Positions 18,889 through 28,011 of a stretch of DNA of 64,000 bases are shown here, one piece after another. This stretch comes from Muriiphilus sp048268845 (GTDB lineage: Bacteria > Pseudomonadota > Alphaproteobacteria > Rhodobacterales > Rhodobacteraceae), in the NCBI GenBank assembly GCA_048268845.1, contig JBLWUQ010000011.1, positions 34,135-98,134 on the forward strand. The letters run 5' to 3'. The translations under genes were made by a program, and so were the position numbers. The notes under the pieces are model-generated. The model searched no databases, was not told the origin of the DNA, and was given only the letters and a program-made list of their open reading frames with translations. The first letter of the stretch is position 1. Each line of letters starts with the position of its first letter.

Positions 18889-19566
18889 CTAGTCTTTCGC
18901 CCAATGAACCGTCAGATCGCGCAGCACCGCCACGACCGGGGCGAGCAGCGGGTCGTTCAGCGCCTGCGCCTTCTCCAGCGCCTCGCGCTTGGCGTCGCCG
19001 ATGATGACGAGGTGCTTGTTCATCGCGTCGTTGATCACCCGCGCGCTCAGCGTCACCCGCGGCTCGGGCGCGCCCGGTGCGCGCAGCGCGATGACCGGCG
19101 GCGCGTTGGCCGACAGCGCGGTTTCCAGCTTGTCGGCACCGGGAAAGAGGCTGGCCGTGTGCATGTCTTCGCCCATGCCGAGCAGCACCAGCGTCAAGGG
19201 CATCGCCGCGCGCACCTTGTCGGCGGCCAGCGGCACACATTCCTCGGGCGCGCCGACATCGCTGTAGAACGGGATGAAATGCGCGTTCACCGCCTTGTCG
19301 ATGAACAGCCGTTCGCGCAGCAGGCGGGTGTTGGAGCGCGGATCGTCCTCGGGCACCCAGCGCTCGTCGGTCAGCATCACGTCCACCCGCTCCCATTCGA
19401 GCGAGGTGGCCGAGAGCGCGTCGAGCACCGGCCCCGGCGTGGTGCCGCCCGGAAGCGCCAGCGAGGCGCGTTCGCTGTGCATCAGCTTGCGGTTGATCTC
19501 GCCCGCGACGATATGGGCCAGATCCATCATCAGAAGCTCGCTGTCGGCGTATTCGATGAGGTTCAT
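18889..19566 (-). CDS. pgl: 6-phosphogluconolactonase
   Basis: Pgl hydrolyses 6-phosphogluconolactone to 6-phosphogluconate. The 225-residue protein starts at ATG 19566 (MNLIEYADSE), where ATGA overlaps the zwf stop; AAGGAA lies nine bases upstream. Family motifs are LALPGGTTPGPVLDAL, TDERWVPEDDPRSN and LGMGEDMHTASLFPG. An ATG-like start 18 bases further upstream would extend into zwf and is not needed. It is coupled to zwf and followed four bases later by pgi. Confidence 0.94.
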   Translation of the reverse strand: MNLIEYADSELLMMDLAHIVAGEINRKLMHSERASLALPGGTTPGPVLDALSATSLEWERVDVMLTDERWVPEDDPRSNTRLLRERLFIDKAVNAHFIPFYSDVGAPEECVPLAADKVRAAMPLTLVLLGMGEDMHTASLFPGADKLETALSANAPPVIALRAPGAPEPRVTLSARVINDAMNKHLVIIGDAKREALEKAQALNDPLLAPVVAVLRDLTVHWAKD

Positions 19567-21017
19567 GCGCGCAGTTCCTTCCATCGGCGTCCATCCCGGT
19601 GCAGCAGGATAAGCGCATCCTCAGGCCCGGTCGACCCGGCTTCGTAGCGGTGCGGCTTTTCTTCGCGTTCGGTCCAGCCGGCGATGATCGGGTCGGTCCA
19701 GGCCCAGGCGGCCTCGACCTCGTCGCCACGCATGAACAAGGTCTGGTTGCCGCGGATCACGTCCATGATCAGGCGTTCATAGGCGTCGGGCACATCCGCC
19801 GCCTCTTCGCCCAGAGCCTCGGCGAAGGTCATGTCGAGCGGCACGTCGACCAGCCGCATCCCGCCCGGCCCCGGCTCCTTGATCGTCACCGTCAGGTCCA
19901 TGCCCTCGTTGGGTTGCAGCCGGATGGTCAGCTCGTTGGCGGTCTGGCCGGTGTCTTCCTCGAAGATCGAGTGCGGCGGCTCCTTGAAGCGCACCACGAT
20001 CTCGGAAACCCGCGCCTTCATCCGCTTGCCGGTGCGCAGATAGAAGGGTGTTCCGTTCCAGCGCCAGTTGGCGATGTGGAGCTTCATGGCGATGAAGCTC
20101 TCGGTGCGGCTGTCGGGGTTCTCGGCGTCCTCGCGGTAGCCCGGCCCGTCCGGCCCGGGCTTGTACTGGCCGCGCACGAGGTCATGCCCGACGACCGGCT
20201 CGAGCGCGCGGATCACCTTGAGCTTCTCGTCGCGCACCGCGTCGGGGTCAAACTTCGACGGCGGCTCCATCGCGGTCAGGCACAGAAGCTGCATAAGGTG
20301 ATTCTGCACCATGTCGCGCATCGCGCCCGACTTGTCGTAGTAGCTGCCGCGCCCGCTGACGCCGACGGTTTCGGCGACGGTGATCTGCACATGGTCGATG
20401 TATTGCGCGTTCCACAACGGCTCGAACAGCATGTTGGCAAAGCGCACCGCCATCAGGTTCTGCACGGTTTCCTTGCCGAGGTAATGGTCGATCCGGTAGA
20501 TCTGCGTCTCGTCGAAATGCATCGCCAGCGTCGTGTTCAGCGCCTTTGCCGAGGCCAGATCGTTGCCGAAGGGTTTTTCCACCACGATCCGGGCGTTCGG
20601 CCCGGCGATCTGGTAGGTGTGCAGCCGCTCGGCCAGATCGCCGAACAGGCTGGGCCCGACCGAGAAATAGAACGCCTGCACCACATCCGGGCGCATCCTG
20701 CCGGCCAGAAGCTCCCAGCCGCCTTCGCCGGTCGCGTCGATCGCGACATAGCTGATCAGGCCGAGAAAGGCGTCAAGCCGCGCGGCGTCGCATTTGCGCG
20801 CCACAACGAACTCGGTGATGGCCGCGCGCACGAGGTCGCGGAACTCCGCGTCGCTCATCTCGGACCGCGCCGCGCCGATGATCTGCGCGGTCTCGGGCAG
20901 TTGCCCGTCCCAGAACCGCAGGTAGAGAGCCGGCAGGATCTTGCGGCGCGCGAGGTCGCCGGTTCCGCCGAAGATGACCAGATCGAACGGGTCGACCGGG
21001 ATGACGCGCGATACCAT
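19563..21017 (-). CDS. zwf: Glucose-6-phosphate dehydrogenase
   Basis: Zwf oxidises glucose-6-phosphate, giving NADPH. The 484-residue protein starts at ATG 21017 (MVSRVIPVDPF), with GGAG seven bases upstream. It has the NADP-binding motif IFGGTGDLARRK near residue 15 and the signature RIDHYLGKETVQNL with the substrate-binding His and Lys. The operon order zwf-pgl-pgi converts glucose-6-phosphate to 6-phosphogluconate. A perfect 16-base palindrome typical of LacI-family operators lies 44 bases upstream of the start and probably controls the operon. Confidence 0.96.
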   Translation of the reverse strand: MVSRVIPVDPFDLVIFGGTGDLARRKILPALYLRFWDGQLPETAQIIGAARSEMSDAEFRDLVRAAITEFVVARKCDAARLDAFLGLISYVAIDATGEGGWELLAGRMRPDVVQAFYFSVGPSLFGDLAERLHTYQIAGPNARIVVEKPFGNDLASAKALNTTLAMHFDETQIYRIDHYLGKETVQNLMAVRFANMLFEPLWNAQYIDHVQITVAETVGVSGRGSYYDKSGAMRDMVQNHLMQLLCLTAMEPPSKFDPDAVRDEKLKVIRALEPVVGHDLVRGQYKPGPDGPGYREDAENPDSRTESFIAMKLHIANWRWNGTPFYLRTGKRMKARVSEIVVRFKEPPHSIFEEDTGQTANELTIRLQPNEGMDLTVTIKEPGPGGMRLVDVPLDMTFAEALGEEAADVPDAYERLIMDVIRGNQTLFMRGDEVEAAWAWTDPIIAGWTEREEKPHRYEAGSTGPEDALILLHRDGRRWKELRA

Positions 21018-21060
21018 GTCGTTTCTCCGTTGCCGGGCCCGCGGGCGCACGGCCTGTTCT

Positions 21061-21076
21061 TCGTTAGCGCTAACGA
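21061..21076. promoter_or_regulatory. LacI-family-type palindromic operator upstream of zwf
   Basis: TCGTTAGCGCTAACGA is a perfect 16-base palindrome centred on GC, with the TTAGCGCTAA core seen in many LacI/GalR-family operators. It lies 44 bases before the zwf ATG, in a good place to block or overlap its promoter. No LacI-family regulator gene is in the window, so the regulator must lie elsewhere. Confidence 0.75.
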
Positions 21077-21227
21077 TCACGTTGCGACCCCGCTGTTATC
21101 CGCTTCGCACCGGCGAGTCTAGCACCCCCGCCGCCCTTCACAACCGCGTCACGCTTGCGTTGAGCGGGTTTTCCAAAAGCCGCTCATGGGTTAGCCCTTG
21201 GGCGACAGGCAAGAGCGGGGACCGCCG

Positions 21228-22175
21228 GTGGATCAGAGAGTGCAGAACGCGAACGCGGGCAAGTTCCGCGAACCGGCAATGACGGCGGACGGATCGGCGC
21301 GCGCCAGGGTGGCGCTGACCAATCCGACGACGATCTGGGTCAACACCGGCACGCTGTGCAACATCGCCTGCGAGGGCTGCTATATCGAAAGCTCGCCCCT
21401 GAACGACCGGCTGGCCTATATCACCGCCGCCGAGATGCGCCCCTATCTGGACGAGATCGCAACCCTCGGCTGGCCGGTGCGTGAGATCGGCTTTACCGGC
21501 GGCGAGCCCTTCATGAACCCCGAATTCCCCGAAATGATGCGCGATTCGCTGTCGGCGGGCTTCAGCGTACTGGTGCTGACCAACGCGATGAAACCCCTGA
21601 TGCGGCCCCGTCCGCAAGCCGCGACCGCCGCGCTGATCGCCGAACATGGCGACCGGATCACCTTTCGCGTCTCGCTCGACCACTGGACCCCGGCAGGACA
21701 CGACGCGGTGCGCGGACCCGGCAGCTTTGCCGAGACGCTCGCCGGGATGCACTGGCTGCGCCAACGCGGCGCGCGGCTTGCGGTCGCCGGGCGCGCGCGC
21801 TGGCTGGAACCCGAGGCCGAGGCGCGCGCGGGCTACGGCGCGCTGTTCGCCGCCGAGGGCTTTGCCATCGACGCCCTTGATCCCGCCGCCACCGTGATCT
21901 TTCCCGAGATGGACGAAACCATCGCGGTGCCCGAGATCACCACCGCCTGCTGGGGTATTCTCGGCGTGTCGCCCGACAGCCTGATGTGCGCCTCCTCGCG
22001 CATGGTGGTGAAGCGCAAGGGCGCGGCACCCTCGGTGCTGGCCTGCACGCTTCTGCCCTATTCGCCCGAGTTCGAGCTTGGCGCGACGCTGGCCGAAGCC
22101 GACCGCCCGGTCGCGCTCAATCACCCGCATTGCGCCCGGTTCTGCGTGCTGGGCGGCGCGTCCTGCTCGGCCTGA
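21228..22175 (+). CDS. Radical SAM protein with probable auxiliary cluster
   Basis: I start at GTG 21228 (315 residues) because homologues as I remember them share the NAGKF-like N-terminus; ATG 21279 is an alternative. The radical SAM cluster motif is C44-x3-C48-x2-C51 (CNIACEGC), followed by the SAM-binding GGEP at 91-94. Six more cysteines (about 241, 254, 273, 302, 306, 313) lie in the C-terminal half, suggesting one or two auxiliary iron-sulfur clusters as in SPASM/Twitch enzymes. No precursor peptide or obvious partner is next to it. The substrate is unknown. Confidence 0.85.
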   Translation: MDQRVQNANAGKFREPAMTADGSARARVALTNPTTIWVNTGTLCNIACEGCYIESSPLNDRLAYITAAEMRPYLDEIATLGWPVREIGFTGGEPFMNPEFPEMMRDSLSAGFSVLVLTNAMKPLMRPRPQAATAALIAEHGDRITFRVSLDHWTPAGHDAVRGPGSFAETLAGMHWLRQRGARLAVAGRARWLEPEAEARAGYGALFAAEGFAIDALDPAATVIFPEMDETIAVPEITTACWGILGVSPDSLMCASSRMVVKRKGAAPSVLACTLLPYSPEFELGATLAEADRPVALNHPHCARFCVLGGASCSA

Positions 22176-22239
22176 CGTTTACCCGAATGTAACCCTGCAA
22201 CCCTAGGATCGGACCTGCGCTGATTTCAGGAGAACGCAG

Positions 22240-23373
22240 ATGATCGAACCCGTGGTCTGGTCCACGATCCATCTCGGCACCTTCGCCGACATGGACACAG
22301 ACGAAACGACAGACACGGTCGAGGATGCCTCGGCCCTGCTGACCACGTTCGGCAGCCATGACCACCCATTATCGACGAACGTCGTCGACGTGACCACTCA
22401 GGGCGCAAAAACCGAGCTGATCTGGGCCGACAACTCCAACACGAACGATACCGTCCGCTACGACCTCGGCAACGGCCCGGTCACCGCACAGATCGATTCC
22501 ATCGTGTTGCTGGCGGGCATCATCACCTTCCGCGACGGGACCAAGCTCAACTCGGAGCTGTTGGTGTTTCAGGACGACACCGGACATGCCTTCCTGATGG
22601 TGCAGGACAACCAGCCGGAACTGGCAGCGCAAGCGATCGACAGCATCACCTTCACCAAAGAGTTGCACTCCAATTTCGGCGTGCTGAAACAGTTGAACAG
22701 CGACGACCACCGGTTCATCTGCTTCGGCCCCGGCACTCTGATCGACACACCTACCGGGCCGCGCCGCGCCGACCGGCTGGCGGTGGGCGATCTGGTCACG
22801 ACGCTGGACGACGGGCCGCAGCCGATCCGCTGGATCGGCAAGCGCCGGATGCGCTTTTCCGGCACCGACACCCCCCCGCCGGTGGTGATCCGCAAGGACG
22901 CGCTCGGCCCTGACCTTCCGCGCCGCGACCTCGTGCTGTCGCCCGACCACCGCATCCTTGCGCATACAAGACCGGGCTTCCTCCTGCATGAAACCGAGGG
23001 CGTTCTCGCCCCGGCCAAGGCCTTCCTGCGTCAGCCCGGCATCCGGCCGCGCCGGGGCACGCGCCTGTTGACCTATTTCAGCCTGCTATTGCCACGCCAC
23101 GCGGTGATCATTGCCGAGGGCATCGCGATCGAGAGCCTTTTTCCCGGCCCCGAAGCCTTCGCCCGGCTGACCGGGTCCGAACGCGCCGCCTGGATGCGCC
23201 TTGCCGCCGGCGGGCGGATCACTGGCCAGACCCCGGCGCGGATGATGCTGACCACCGCCGAGGCACGCGCCGGGCTCGACACCGGCCAGATCGTCCTGCC
23301 CGACACGCCGCCCGCACCCCTTCCCTGGCACGCGCGCCACCCGCCCGAGGCACTCCGGGTGGTGGCGGGCTAA
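22240..23373 (+). CDS. Hint-domain (Hedgehog/intein-like) protein
   Basis: The 377-residue protein has a divergent N-terminal region of about 158 residues, then a Hint_2 domain. That domain begins at Cys161 (FICFGPGTLIDTPTG), continues with RADRLAVGDLVTTLDDG and has the block SPDHRILAHT near 226-235. The Cys and the HxxL-type His match the autocleavage site of intein-like domains. Rhodobacteraceae have many such proteins, some fused to calcium-binding adhesins, mostly uncharacterised. AGGAG lies seven bases before ATG 22240. No signal peptide is seen. Whether it self-cleaves is not shown. Confidence 0.88.
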   Translation: MIEPVVWSTIHLGTFADMDTDETTDTVEDASALLTTFGSHDHPLSTNVVDVTTQGAKTELIWADNSNTNDTVRYDLGNGPVTAQIDSIVLLAGIITFRDGTKLNSELLVFQDDTGHAFLMVQDNQPELAAQAIDSITFTKELHSNFGVLKQLNSDDHRFICFGPGTLIDTPTGPRRADRLAVGDLVTTLDDGPQPIRWIGKRRMRFSGTDTPPPVVIRKDALGPDLPRRDLVLSPDHRILAHTRPGFLLHETEGVLAPAKAFLRQPGIRPRRGTRLLTYFSLLLPRHAVIIAEGIAIESLFPGPEAFARLTGSERAAWMRLAAGGRITGQTPARMMLTTAEARAGLDTGQIVLPDTPPAPLPWHARHPPEALRVVAG

Positions 23374-23416
23374 AGCAGGCTTGCCCAGCCGCCCGGACCG
23401 TGGTCAACCACCCCCC

Positions 23417-24655
23417 ATGACCGAGGCGTTCGACAGCGTGATCATCGGCGCCGGCGCCGCCGGCATGTTCTGCGCCGCCCGCGCCGGCGCGACGGCCAAG
23501 CGCGTCCTCGTCCTCGACCACGCCCGCGCGCCGGGCGAGAAGATTCGCATCTCGGGCGGCGGGCGCTGCAACTTCACCAATCTCGACGTTTCAGCCGCCA
23601 ATTTCCTGTCGGAAAACCCGCATTTCGCCAAATCGGCACTGGCACGCTTCACGCCGTGGGACTTCATCGACATGGTAGACCGCCACGGCATCGCCTGGCA
23701 CGAAAAGACACTCGGCCAGCTTTTCTGCGACGGCAAATCGACCCAGATCGTGCAGATGCTGCTGGACGAGATGCGGGCAGTCGGGGCCGAGCTGCGCCTG
23801 CAAACCCCGGTCAGTGACATCGCCCACGGCCCGGACGGCTTTCGCCTGACCACGCCCACCGGGCAGATCACGGCCAAAACCCTCGTGCTCGCCACCGGCG
23901 GCAAGTCGATCCCCAAGATGGGCGCGACCGGCTTTGCCTATGACATCGCGCGCCGCTTTGGCCACCGTGTCACCGAAACGCGCCCCGCGCTGGTGCCCCT
24001 GACCTTCGGCGATGCCTTCGCACCGCTGGCGGGCGTCTCGACCCCGGTCGTCGCGTCCAATGCCCGCGCCAGCTTTGCCGAGAGCCTGCTGTTCACCCAT
24101 CGCGGCCTGTCCGGCCCGGCGATCCTGCAGATCTCGTCCTACTGGCGCGAGGGCGAGGCAATTTCCATCGACCTCATCCCCGGCAACGACCTTGCCGCCG
24201 ACCTGCGCGCCCGTCGCCAGTCCGAAGGCCGGCGCGCCATCGCGACCGAGCTTGCCCGCCATATCCCGGCCCGGCTGGTCGAGTTCCTCGCCGCCGATCT
24301 CGGCCTTGCCGGAAACCTCGCGGATCAGAGCGACACCCGCCTGCAAGAGATTGAAACCGCGCTGAAAAACTGGACCGTCACCCCCACGGGTTGCGAAGGC
24401 TACCGCACCGCCGAAGTCACCCTTGGCGGCATCGCGACCGACGGGCTCTCATCGCAAACCATGATGTCGGAAACCGTCCCGGGCCTCTACGTCATCGGCG
24501 AGGCGGTCGACGTCACCGGCTGGCTTGGCGGCTACAATTTCCAATGGGCCTGGGCCTCCGCCGATGCTGCCGGGCGCGCCATCGCGGCTGGCGTCGGCCC
24601 GGTCGGCGCGCTAAACAGGAGCGCAGCAACGACCCCGAAGGACACGTCCGGATGA
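23417..24655 (+). CDS. HI0933-family FAD-dependent oxidoreductase
   Basis: The 412-residue flavoprotein (YhiN/HI0933 family) has the dinucleotide-binding motif IIGAGAAGMFCAARAG at residues 8-23, then GEKIRISGGGRCNFTN, TLVLATGGKSIPKMGATG and the C-terminal EAVDVTGWLGGYNFQWAWASG-like segment (here ending WASADAAG). I start at ATG 23417 (MTEAFDSV); an ORF extension of 12 codons lacks support. Family members are related to BaiN, which reduces bile-acid intermediates, but the usual role is unknown. Its stop overlaps the xthA ATG (ATGA), so the two genes are coupled. Confidence 0.9.
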   Translation: MTEAFDSVIIGAGAAGMFCAARAGATAKRVLVLDHARAPGEKIRISGGGRCNFTNLDVSAANFLSENPHFAKSALARFTPWDFIDMVDRHGIAWHEKTLGQLFCDGKSTQIVQMLLDEMRAVGAELRLQTPVSDIAHGPDGFRLTTPTGQITAKTLVLATGGKSIPKMGATGFAYDIARRFGHRVTETRPALVPLTFGDAFAPLAGVSTPVVASNARASFAESLLFTHRGLSGPAILQISSYWREGEAISIDLIPGNDLAADLRARRQSEGRRAIATELARHIPARLVEFLAADLGLAGNLADQSDTRLQEIETALKNWTVTPTGCEGYRTAEVTLGGIATDGLSSQTMMSETVPGLYVIGEAVDVTGWLGGYNFQWAWASADAAGRAIAAGVGPVGALNRSAATTPKDTSG

Positions 24656-25452
24656 AGATCGCGAGCTTCAACATCAACGGCATCAAGGCCCGTCTGCCCG
24701 CCGTCACCGACTGGCTGAACGATGCCCGCCCGGACGTGGCGATCCTGCAGGAGATCAAGTCGGTCGACGAGAACTTCCCCCGCGAGCACTTCGAGGACAT
24801 GGGCTACAATGTTGAAACCCATGGGCAAAAGTCGTTTAACGGCGTGGCGCTTCTGTCGAAACTGCCGCTCGAGGATGTCACGCGCGGGCTGCCCGACGGC
24901 AATGGCGCCGGGCGCGAGGGCGTCGACGATGACGAGGCGCGCTATATCGAGGCGACCGTAGTGGGAGACGTTGCCGTGCGCATCTGCGGCCTCTACCTGC
25001 CCAACGGCAACCCCGCGCCGGGGCCGAAATACGACTACAAGCTCAGGTGGATGGAGCGGCTCGAAGCCCGCGCGCGCGCCCTGCTGGCCACCGAACAGGC
25101 CTTCCTGATGGCGGGCGACTACAACGTGATCCCGCAGGCCGAGGACGCCGCCCGCCCCGATGCCTGGCGCGACGACGCGCTGTTCCTGCCCGACACTCGC
25201 GCCGCGTTTCGGCGCCTCACCAACCTCGGCTTGACCGACGCGCTGCGCGCCCGGACCCAGGCACCGGAGCTTTATACCTACTGGGATTTCCAGCGCGGCG
25301 CGTGGCAGCGCAACGACGGCATCCGCATCGACCATGTCCTGCTGTCGCCGCAATGCGCCGATCTTCTGACCGACTGCCAGATCGACAAGGACGTCCGGGC
25401 GCGCGAAAAGCCCTCGGACCATGTGCCGATCTGGGTTGAGCTTGCGGCGTAA
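24652..25452 (+). CDS. xthA: Exodeoxyribonuclease III
   Basis: XthA removes 3' nucleotides and cuts abasic sites in base excision repair. The 266-residue protein has the metal-dependent endonuclease/exonuclease/phosphatase fold: SFNINGIKARL, ILQEIKS with the metal-binding Glu, LYLPNGNP, AGDYNVIP, RIDHVLLS and SDHVPIWVEL with the catalytic His. Starting at ATG 24652, it overlaps the stop of the preceding flavoprotein by four bases. Confidence 0.95.
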   Translation: MKIASFNINGIKARLPAVTDWLNDARPDVAILQEIKSVDENFPREHFEDMGYNVETHGQKSFNGVALLSKLPLEDVTRGLPDGNGAGREGVDDDEARYIEATVVGDVAVRICGLYLPNGNPAPGPKYDYKLRWMERLEARARALLATEQAFLMAGDYNVIPQAEDAARPDAWRDDALFLPDTRAAFRRLTNLGLTDALRARTQAPELYTYWDFQRGAWQRNDGIRIDHVLLSPQCADLLTDCQIDKDVRAREKPSDHVPIWVELAA

Positions 25453-25461
25453 GAGGCTGAC

Positions 25462-26400
25462 ATGACACGAAAGATAATCATCGACACCGACCCCGGTCAG
25501 GACGACGCCGTTGCCATCCTGCTGGCGCTGGCCAGTCCGGAGCTCGAGGTTCTGGGCATCACCGCCGTCGCCGGAAACGTGCCGCTGGCGCTGACCGCGA
25601 AGAACGCCCGGATGGTCTGCGAAGTCGCCGGGCGGCCCGACGTCAAGGTCTTTGCCGGCTGCGACGCGCCGATGGCGCGCACGCTGGTCACCGCCGAACA
25701 TGTCCACGGCAAGACCGGGCTGGACGGGCCGGAATTGTGGGAGCCGCAGATGCCGCTGCAAGCCGCGCATGGCGTCGATTTCATCGTCGAAACCCTGCGC
25801 AGCGAGCCTTCCGGCAGCGTCACGCTCTGCGCCCTCGGCCCGCTCACCAACCTCGGCACCGCGTTGAGGCGCGCGCCCGAGATTGCGGGGAGGATTGCCG
25901 AGATCGTGCTGATGGGCGGCGCCTATTTCGAGGTCGGCAACATCACGCCCGCCGCCGAGTTCAACATCTACGACGACCCGGAAGCCGCTGATATCGTGCT
26001 TCATTCCGGCGTGAAGGTCACGATGATGCCGCTCGACGTGACGCACAAGGCGCTGGTCACGCGGGCAAGGCTTGCCGCCTTCGCGGAGCTTGGGTCGCGC
26101 ACCGGGCGCTTCACCACCGAGATGCTGGATTTCTTCGAGCGGTTCGACATCGGGAAATACGGCTCCGAGGGCGGCCCGCTGCATGACCCCACCACCGTCG
26201 CCTACCTGCTGCGCCCGGACCTGTTCGCCGGTCGCTTCGTCAATGTCGAGGTCGAGACCGGATCGGACCTGACCCGTGGCATGACAGTGGCAGACTGGTG
26301 GGGCGTGACCGACCGCACGCCGAACGCCACCTTCATCGGCGACATCAACGCCGAGGGCTTCTTTGCGCTGCTGACCGAACGGCTTGGTCGATTGCCTTGA
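25462..26400 (+). CDS. Inosine-uridine preferring nucleoside hydrolase
   Basis: The 312-residue protein cleaves the N-glycosidic bond of ribonucleosides for salvage. The calcium-binding motif DTDPGQDDA is at residues 7-15, AEFNIYDDPEAAD carries the family's Asn-Asp site, and the C-terminal His-Asp pair is in GGPLHDPTTVAYL. It begins nine bases after xthA and may be cotranscribed. Specificity (purine versus pyrimidine) cannot be judged from sequence alone. A dispersed-repeat copy follows the stop. Confidence 0.92.
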   Translation: MTRKIIIDTDPGQDDAVAILLALASPELEVLGITAVAGNVPLALTAKNARMVCEVAGRPDVKVFAGCDAPMARTLVTAEHVHGKTGLDGPELWEPQMPLQAAHGVDFIVETLRSEPSGSVTLCALGPLTNLGTALRRAPEIAGRIAEIVLMGGAYFEVGNITPAAEFNIYDDPEAADIVLHSGVKVTMMPLDVTHKALVTRARLAAFAELGSRTGRFTTEMLDFFERFDIGKYGSEGGPLHDPTTVAYLLRPDLFAGRFVNVEVETGSDLTRGMTVADWWGVTDRTPNATFIGDINAEGFFALLTERLGRLP

Positions 26401-26407
26401 TCCCGTC

Positions 26408-26459
26408 CTTCATCTTGGTATCAATACTCCACGGGGGTCCGGGGGTGTGAAACCCCCGG
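26408..26459 (+). repeat. Dispersed intergenic repeat, copy C, with terminator-like hairpin
   Basis: The core (26408-26429) reads CTTCATCTTGG, TATCAA, TACTC and begins seven bases after the nucleoside hydrolase stop. A hairpin follows: CCGGGGGT (26439-26446) with AACCCCCGG ending at 26459, loop GTGAA. It probably ends transcription before selO. Confidence 0.75.
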
Positions 26460-26504
26460 CTTGCGACACTGGACAAATCCGCTCCCCGTCCCCATTTTCC
26501 CATC

Positions 26505-27911
26505 ATGCGCGCGAACTTCGACAATTCCTATGCCCGCCTCCCGGCGCGGCTGTTTTCCCCACAGCCACCCGTCCCGGTGGCCGCGCCAAAGCTCATCGCC
26601 GTCAACGAACCACTGGCACGCGAGCTTGGCATCGACCCTGCGACCATCGCCGCCGAAGACCTGTCGGGCAACGTGATCCCCGAGGGGGCCGAACCGATTG
26701 CGCAGCTCTATGCCGGCCACCAGTTCGGCAACTGGGCCGGGCAGCTTGGCGACGGGCGCGCGGTGCTTCTGGGCGAGGTGATCGACAGCCACGGCGACCG
26801 CCGCGACATCCAGCTCAAGGGTGCGGGGCGCACGGCCTATTCGCGCGGCGGCGACGGGCGGGCCTGGCTTGGGCCGGTCCTGCGCGAATACGTGGTGTCC
26901 GAGGCGATGCATGCCTTGGGCGTCCCCACCACCCGCGCGCTGGCGGCGATCAGCACCGGCGAGGTCGTCCATCGCGAAACACCCCTGCCCGGAGCAATCC
27001 TGGCGCGCGTTGCGGCGAGCCATATTCGCGTCGGCACCTTTCAGGCGCTGGCCTCGCGCGGCGACACCGAGGGGCTGCGCGCGCTCACCGACCACGCCAT
27101 CGCCCGCCATGCACCGGGGGCCGAGGGGGCGCTTGGCCTGCTTGAACATACTGTGGCCGCGCAGGCCGGGCTGATCGCGAAATGGATGAGCGTCGGCTTC
27201 ATCCACGGCGTGATGAACACCGACAACATGACCATTTCGGGCGAGACCATCGACTATGGCCCCTGCGCCTTCATGGATGCCTATCACGGCGCGACCGTGT
27301 TCAGTTCGATTGACCGGACCGGGCGCTATGCCTTCCAGAATCAGCCCGACATCGCGCTTTGGAACCTCGCCCAGCTTGCCTCGGCGCTGGTCCCTGTGAT
27401 CGACGGTGACGATCAGGCGGCGGTGAAGGCCGCGACCGAAGTGCTCGACCGCTTCGCGCCCGCCTTCCGGGCCGAGTGGCTGCGGCTGTTCGGCGCCAAG
27501 ATCGGGCTGAGTGCGCCGCGCGAGGGTGACGAAGACCTGATCGTGCGGCTCTTGCGGCTGATGTCGGCCTCGAACGCGGATTTCACCAACACGTTCCGCG
27601 CACTCGCCTCGGGCGATGCCTCGGCGCATGTCACCGAGGGCTGGCCGGACTGGGCCGCCGACTGGCAGGCGCGGCTGGCCTCCGAGCCGGGCGATCCGAC
27701 CGCCGCCATGCGCGCCGCCAACCCCGCTGTAATCGCGCGCAACCACCGCGTCGAGCAGATGATCGAGGCCGCCGTTTCGGGCGATTTCACGCCGTTTCAC
27801 AAGCTGAACGAGGTGCTCGCGCGCCCGTTCGAGGATGGCGCCGACACCGCCGACTATGCCCGCCCTCCGGAGCCGGACGAACAGGTGCATCAGACCTTCT
27901 GCGGCACCTGA
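26505..27911 (+). CDS. selO: Protein adenylyltransferase SelO (YdiU family)
   Basis: SelO is a pseudokinase that transfers AMP to proteins, linked to redox stress. The 468-residue protein shows the family motifs LYAGHQFGNWAGQLGDGRA near 67-85, LKGAGRTAYSRGGDGR, and FIHGVMNTDNM with the catalytic-loop Asn/Asp residues. The last residues are FCGT, placing Cys466 third from the end, the same position as the Sec of human SELENOO and the Cys of E. coli SelO. ATG 26505 has no strong ribosome site. It is a single gene between a repeat/hairpin and a phosphatase-family gene. Confidence 0.94.
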   Translation: MRANFDNSYARLPARLFSPQPPVPVAAPKLIAVNEPLARELGIDPATIAAEDLSGNVIPEGAEPIAQLYAGHQFGNWAGQLGDGRAVLLGEVIDSHGDRRDIQLKGAGRTAYSRGGDGRAWLGPVLREYVVSEAMHALGVPTTRALAAISTGEVVHRETPLPGAILARVAASHIRVGTFQALASRGDTEGLRALTDHAIARHAPGAEGALGLLEHTVAAQAGLIAKWMSVGFIHGVMNTDNMTISGETIDYGPCAFMDAYHGATVFSSIDRTGRYAFQNQPDIALWNLAQLASALVPVIDGDDQAAVKAATEVLDRFAPAFRAEWLRLFGAKIGLSAPREGDEDLIVRLLRLMSASNADFTNTFRALASGDASAHVTEGWPDWAADWQARLASEPGDPTAAMRAANPAVIARNHRVEQMIEAAVSGDFTPFHKLNEVLARPFEDGADTADYARPPEPDEQVHQTFCGT

Positions 27912-28011
27912 CGGCGGCGGCACCGGCGATCAAATCCGCGTTGGCGCGACACGGCGGGCCTTCCCATGTTGCCCCTTCGCCCCCATATTGGGCGTGAGCA
28001 GTAGGAAAAAC

